From: Rhodoferax sp.
GTDB lineage: Bacteria > Pseudomonadota > Gammaproteobacteria > Burkholderiales > Burkholderiaceae_C
Length of the DNA: 64,000 nucleotides
Direction: 5' to 3'
Assembly: GCA_031291305.1 (NCBI GenBank)
Contig: JARLJH010000023.1
Span: 124,001-188,000 of the forward strand
The stretch's first letter is position 1. Each line of letters opens with the position of its first letter. Positions 59,973-64,000 of the stretch are shown piece by piece. Below the pieces are notes generated by a model that was not told the origin of the DNA, ran no database searches, and saw only the letters and a program-made list of their open reading frames with translations. The position numbers and the translations under genes are program-made.

Positions 59973-62414
59973 ATGTACTTATTGACACCTGACTCTGAAT
60001 TGCGGGTGAACATTGGCCATTGGCGTGTTGTGAACGTCTGTGTGGCGAGTGGGCTGTTGGCTCCCGCGCTGGCGCTGGCACAGGACACTGCGCCAGCTGA
60101 CCTGCTGCAACTGCGCAACAGCATGGCGCTGGAGTCGTCCATCAGCCCGCTCACCCGCAGTCTGTTGCCCACCTTTGTCTCGGGTGACACCATCACCGGC
60201 CGTACTGATCTGGAAACCATGGTGCAAGGCCATGCCATGCTGCGCAAAGGCGACATGGTGATACGGGCCGACCGCCTGGAATACAACCAGCCTACCGACC
60301 TGGCGCGTGCCAACGGTAACGTGCATATCAACCGCGCCGGCAATGTCTATGAAGGCCCGTTGGTAGAGTTGCGAGTGGATGCATTTGAAGGCTTTTTCAA
60401 CCAGCCAACCTACCACTTTCTCAAGAACGATGCCCACGGCCAGGCGGATCGGGTGGATTTTCTGGATGACCAGCGTGCGGTGATTCACAACGCCACCTTT
60501 ACCACTTGCAAACGTCAGGGTGGTCCAGACTGGCTACCGGACTGGATCCTGAAGGCCACCCAGATCAGCATGGACAACGAAGAAGATGTCGGCACCGCAG
60601 AGGGTGCCTTGTTGAGCTTCAAAGGCGTACCACTGCTGCCGATTCCTTATCTGACGTTTCCGCTGAGTGACAAGCGCAAATCCGGCGTGCTGCCACCGAC
60701 CATCGGCCTGGACAATGTCAACGGATTTGAGGTAGCTCTGCCCTACTACTGGAATATTGCACCCAATCGCGATGCCACATTCACGCCTACGCTGATGTCC
60801 AAGCGCGGGCTCGATATCGGCACGGAATTCCGATACCTGGAACCTGATTACTCTGGTGACGCAAAGGTTGACTGGATGCCCTCGGACCTGTTGCGCAACA
60901 CCAGTCGTTGGAGCATAGAAGCCAGCCATCAGGCGCAAATCGCCAGCGACTGGACCGACCATGGTTTCGCCTTGAACCTGAGCCTGAACCGCGTCAGCGA
61001 CGACAACTACTGGCGTGATTTCACCCGTTCAGGCGGCACATCCACCCAATTACTGTCGCCCACCGATGCGGCTCTGGTCGCGGCGAACAACCAACTCACT
61101 CAGCGCCTGCTGGCCAACGATGCCAAACTGTCTTGGACCAATGGCTCTTTCAGCAGCTTTGTGCGCACTCTCAAGTGGCAAACACTGCAGAACCTGCAAG
61201 ATTCGACGGCCACCATCGTGCCGCCCTATGACCGCCTGCCCGAACTGGCCACGCACTATGCCAGCAGCACCGCGACCGGCCTGAACCTAGCCATGGATGT
61301 GGACTACACCAGATTTCAATCCGATAGCAGTCTGACCAATCAACCCAACGGTCAGCGCATGTTTTCGTTGATGCAGGTGAGCCGCACTTGGCAAGCACCG
61401 CAAGGCTATGTCACACCCAAAGTGCAGCTACACGCCACCCAATACCAGTTTGATTCGCCTCTAAGTAATGGCGACAGTACGGCCAGTCGGGTTCTGCCAA
61501 CCTTCAGCTTAGACAGTGGTCTGGTGTTTGAGCGCGAGGCTCAGTTTTTTGGCCGAAACCTTCTTCAGACACTGGAACCACGGGCGTTTTATGTTCGCAC
61601 GCCGTATCGCGACCAGAGCCTGCTGCCCAATTACGACTCGGGCGCCAATGATTTCAATTTGTCAACGATCTACACCGAGAATGCTTTTGTCGGCAACGAC
61701 CGCATCTCAGATGCCAACCAACTGACGCTGGGCGTAACCAGCCGCTTGCTTGACCCAGACACGGGTGCCGAGTCGGCGCGTTTTGGTGTGGCGCAGCGCG
61801 TGCAGTTCAGCGACCAGCTCGTGACCTTGCCAGGCGGGGTACCGGTTACAGGCCGTTTAAGCGACTTGTTGCTAAGCACGTCGATCAACTGGGACCCGCA
61901 CTGGGGCTTCAATGGCAACCTCCAGTACAACCCAGATACAGAGCGCTCAATACGTTCCACCTTGGGGGCCAGTTACCACCCGAGCGACTATCACACCTTG
62001 TCGCTTGCGTACCGTTATCAGCGTGGTTCCAGCGAGCAGATTGATTTGGGCTGGCAGTGGCCTTTGAACGATCTGTGGGGTGATCGCGGTCAAGGCAGCG
62101 GCACAGGTCAAGGCGAAGGAGCGGGTCGCTGGTATAGCGTCGGGCGCCTGAACTACGGCATGGACGTAAAACAGATGGTCAACGCCATCGTCGGCTTTGA
62201 GTACGATGCGGGGTGCTGGCTGGGGCGCGTTGTGTTTTCGCGTCTGCAAACCAGCACGGCCAGTGCCACCCAAAGCATCATGTTCCAACTGGAGTTTGTC
62301 GGCTTCTCGCGCCTGGGCGTGAACCCGCTGCAGACTCTCAAGAGCAATATTCCCGGTTATCAGAACTTGCGTGCGCCAGCGGATGCACCAAGCCGTTTCA
62401 GCAATTACGATTGA
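59973..62414 (+). CDS. lptD: LptD, LPS-assembly outer membrane protein
   Basis: An 813-residue outer-membrane beta-barrel that inserts lipopolysaccharide at the cell surface with LptE. It has a signal peptide (cleavage after ALAQ near residue 37), an OstA-like periplasmic domain (about 75-190; MVIRADRLEYNQPTDLARANGNV) and a long C-terminal barrel. A Cys in TTCKRQG and one in DAGCWLGR could form the disulfide needed for function; E. coli has an extra neighbouring Cys. It is divergent from the AmgK-like gene and followed by surA after 6 bp. Confidence 0.94.
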   Translation: MYLLTPDSELRVNIGHWRVVNVCVASGLLAPALALAQDTAPADLLQLRNSMALESSISPLTRSLLPTFVSGDTITGRTDLETMVQGHAMLRKGDMVIRADRLEYNQPTDLARANGNVHINRAGNVYEGPLVELRVDAFEGFFNQPTYHFLKNDAHGQADRVDFLDDQRAVIHNATFTTCKRQGGPDWLPDWILKATQISMDNEEDVGTAEGALLSFKGVPLLPIPYLTFPLSDKRKSGVLPPTIGLDNVNGFEVALPYYWNIAPNRDATFTPTLMSKRGLDIGTEFRYLEPDYSGDAKVDWMPSDLLRNTSRWSIEASHQAQIASDWTDHGFALNLSLNRVSDDNYWRDFTRSGGTSTQLLSPTDAALVAANNQLTQRLLANDAKLSWTNGSFSSFVRTLKWQTLQNLQDSTATIVPPYDRLPELATHYASSTATGLNLAMDVDYTRFQSDSSLTNQPNGQRMFSLMQVSRTWQAPQGYVTPKVQLHATQYQFDSPLSNGDSTASRVLPTFSLDSGLVFEREAQFFGRNLLQTLEPRAFYVRTPYRDQSLLPNYDSGANDFNLSTIYTENAFVGNDRISDANQLTLGVTSRLLDPDTGAESARFGVAQRVQFSDQLVTLPGGVPVTGRLSDLLLSTSINWDPHWGFNGNLQYNPDTERSIRSTLGASYHPSDYHTLSLAYRYQRGSSEQIDLGWQWPLNDLWGDRGQGSGTGQGEGAGRWYSVGRLNYGMDVKQMVNAIVGFEYDAGCWLGRVVFSRLQTSTASATQSIMFQLEFVGFSRLGVNPLQTLKSNIPGYQNLRAPADAPSRFSNYD

Positions 62415-62420
62415 ACCACC

Positions 62421-63779
62421 ATGACCTATCGACCCAAGACCTTTTCCCTGGCTGCGCTGGCGCTCGTGGCATTGAGTCAGGCGCAAACGCAAGGCCTGCA
62501 CATACCCGATGTTCACTCCCCGTCACCAGTCGCGACTAAGTTGTCCACAGCGCAGGCAGACTTCATCGTCGCGGTGGTGAATTCCGAACCCATCACCAAT
62601 ATTGAAGTGCAGCGTGAAACGCAACGTGAGTACCAACAATTGGTGCAACAACACCGTGCGCCGCCAGATGCCAGGGTGTTGCTACCCGAGGTGCTGGAGG
62701 GGCTGATCAACCGCAAAGCCCAATTGCAGTTGGCGCGTGAAACGGGACTGCGTGTCGAAGAATCAGCCATTGACCAAGCGGAACAATCCATCGCTGCGCA
62801 AAACCAATTTGATGTGGCCGAACTGCACCAGCGCGTACAGCAAGAAGGCCAGTCCATTAGCGAGTTTCGCAACCAGTTGTCGGACCAGATATTGCTGCAA
62901 CGACTGCGTGAGCGTGACGTTGACGCCCACGTCAAAGTGAACGAGCAGGACATCGACCAGTTTCTGCAGGAGCAGAAAACAGTCATGGACTCGGGCGACG
63001 TCGAGATCAACCTGGCACAAATTCTGGTGGCGGTGCCAGAGTCAGCCTCGCCAACTCAGGTCGACGCCTTGAAATTGCGGGCGCAGAGGGCGCTGGATCG
63101 GGCGCGCAAGGGAGAAGACTTTGCGGCTCTGGTGAAAGAATTTTCTGATGCCTCCGATTTGGCGAACGGTGGCCAATTGGGTTTGCGAAGTACCAGCCGA
63201 TACCCTGAGCTGTTTGTCAAGGCCACTCACACGCTGGGCGTGGGTGACGTGGCCGACTTGGTGCGATCACCAGCAGGATTTCATGTGTTGAAAGTGATCG
63301 AGAAAGTCAGGCCAGATTTGCCCACGATGGCGGTGACGCAAAGCCATGCACGGCATATCTTGCTGGTGCCTAGTGCCCACATGAGCGAGGCTGAAGCGGT
63401 GCGCAAGCTCGCCGACCTCAAGAAACAGATAGTGTCCAATCAAGCCGACTTTGCCGCGCTGGCGCGCGAATATTCACAGGACGGCAGCGCGGCACAGGGT
63501 GGTGACCTGGGTTGGGCCAGCCCGGGTATGTTTGTGCCCGAGTTCGAGACCGCCATGAACCGCCTAGCTCCCGGCGAGGTAAGCGACCCACTGGTGTCGC
63601 GCTTCGGAGTGCACTTGATCCAATTGTTGGAGCGCCGCAAAGTCAGCTTGACGCAGGAGCAGCAGCGTGAAGCTGCGCGTGCTGTGCTGCGGGAAAAGAA
63701 GATTCAGGAGGCCTACCGCACCTGGGTGCAGGATATACGCGCCCGAGCATATGTGGAAATGCGCGAGCCACCGCAGTAG
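62421..63779 (+). CDS. surA: SurA, periplasmic chaperone and peptidyl-prolyl isomerase
   Basis: A 452-residue periplasmic protein with a signal peptide ([18 protein letters not shown]), an N-terminal chaperone region, two parvulin domains (about 195-300 and 308-410; the second with [11 protein letters not shown] and [16 protein letters not shown]), and a C-terminal helix. It folds outer-membrane proteins, including LptD encoded just upstream. Confidence 0.95.
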   Translation: MTYRPKTFSLAALALVALSQAQTQGLHIPDVHSPSPVATKLSTAQADFIVAVVNSEPITNIEVQRETQREYQQLVQQHRAPPDARVLLPEVLEGLINRKAQLQLARETGLRVEESAIDQAEQSIAAQNQFDVAELHQRVQQEGQSISEFRNQLSDQILLQRLRERDVDAHVKVNEQDIDQFLQEQKTVMDSGDVEINLAQILVAVPESASPTQVDALKLRAQRALDRARKGEDFAALVKEFSDASDLANGGQLGLRSTSRYPELFVKATHTLGVGDVADLVRSPAGFHVLKVIEKVRPDLPTMAVTQSHARHILLVPSAHMSEAEAVRKLADLKKQIVSNQADFAALAREYSQDGSAAQGGDLGWASPGMFVPEFETAMNRLAPGEVSDPLVSRFGVHLIQLLERRKVSLTQEQQREAARAVLREKKIQEAYRTWVQDIRARAYVEMREPPQ

Positions 63780-63813
63780 TGCCGACTTTGCCGCATTAGC
63801 CCCCTCACCTTCC

Positions 63814-64000
63814 ATGAAGCACATTGCGCGCAAGCGTTTTGGACAGCATTTCCTGACGGATGGCGGCATCATTGACGCCATCGTGGATGCCATTGATCCC
63901 AAGCCTGCTCAGGCCATGGTTGAAATCGGACCTGGCTTGGCAGCGTTGACGCAGCCACTGGTGGAGCACCTCGGTGCCTTGACGGTGATAGAACTGGATC
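63814..64000 (+). CDS. rsmA: RsmA (KsgA), 16S rRNA dimethyladenosine transferase, N-terminal part
   Basis: The first 62 codons of the gene, cut by the window end. [19 protein letters not shown] and the SAM-binding [15 protein letters not shown] are diagnostic. It follows surA by 34 bp; pdxA, which separates surA and rsmA in E. coli, is absent. Confidence 0.93.
   Translation, partial: MKHIARKRFGQHFLTDGGIIDAIVDAIDPKPAQAMVEIGPGLAALTQPLVEHLGALTVIELD

Overview
The window looks like a chromosomal segment of a betaproteobacterium, most likely a Comamonadaceae member (Rhodoferax/Polaromonas/Hydrogenophaga-like). The grounds are high GC, a Ralstonia-type hox/hyp hydrogenase locus, an O2-independent ubiquinone cluster of the ubiUVT-X-D type, and many copies of a roughly 45-50 bp dispersed palindromic repeat. 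I cannot assign species or genus from sequence reading alone.

Layout. 1-2027: end of a wax-ester-synthase-like acyltransferase, a DUF2835 protein, a small His/Lys-rich exported protein and a DsrE-family protein. 2079-24195, all on the minus strand and transcribed from right to left: one long uptake [NiFe]-hydrogenase locus, hoxK-hoxG-hupE-hoxZ-(HigA-like gene)-hoxM-L-O-Q-R-T-V-hypA-hypB-[toxin/antitoxin/DUF4365 cassette]-hypC-D-E-X-hoxA-B-C-J. It encodes an O2-tolerant membrane-bound hydrogenase, its maturation machinery, and a complete H2-sensing relay (regulatory hydrogenase HoxBC, kinase HoxJ, NtrC-type regulator HoxA). hypF, which sits between hypB and hypC in the classical Ralstonia order, is missing, and a three-gene cassette with its own promoter/operator occupies that place. 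24577-27201: a MarR-controlled operon (MarR, isochorismatase-fold protein, small membrane protein, MFS exporter). 27465-29192: leuA. 29454-30087: VapBC-type toxin-antitoxin pair. 30491-33422: hexose-phosphate mutarotase-like protein, and a LysR regulator divergent from an EamA transporter. 33427-38364: trehalose module with a GH15 hydrolase divergent from otsA-otsB; this OtsA carries an N-terminal membrane receptor-like region. 38387-47157: M20 peptidase, MASE2-GGDEF cyclase, a NitT/TauT-type ABC transporter, an MFS protein, a cupin, an LLM-type oxidoreductase, and tRNA-Ala(CGC) with a strong terminator. 47354-52126: ubiU-ubiV-ubiT-ubiX-ubiD. 52262-57726: an MDR dehydrogenase and divergent LysR regulator, bactofilin, TRAP solute-binding protein, thioesterase, YgjV. 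57934-64000: rsmE, amgK-like kinase, and the outer-membrane biogenesis genes lptD-surA followed by the start of rsmA.

How it fits together. The H2 oxidiser passes electrons through HoxZ to the quinone pool, and the neighbouring ubiUVTXD cluster lets the cell make ubiquinone without O2. Together they suggest a facultative hydrogen oxidiser adapted to shifting oxygen. The most unusual items are the hypF-replacing TA/DUF4365 cassette, the membrane-tethered OtsA, a HypB whose His-rich region lies inside the GTPase domain, an orphan HigA-like gene in the structural hydrogenase operon, and the dispersed repeats, some of which have become coding sequence inside hypX, hypD, a peptidase and the AmgK-like kinase.
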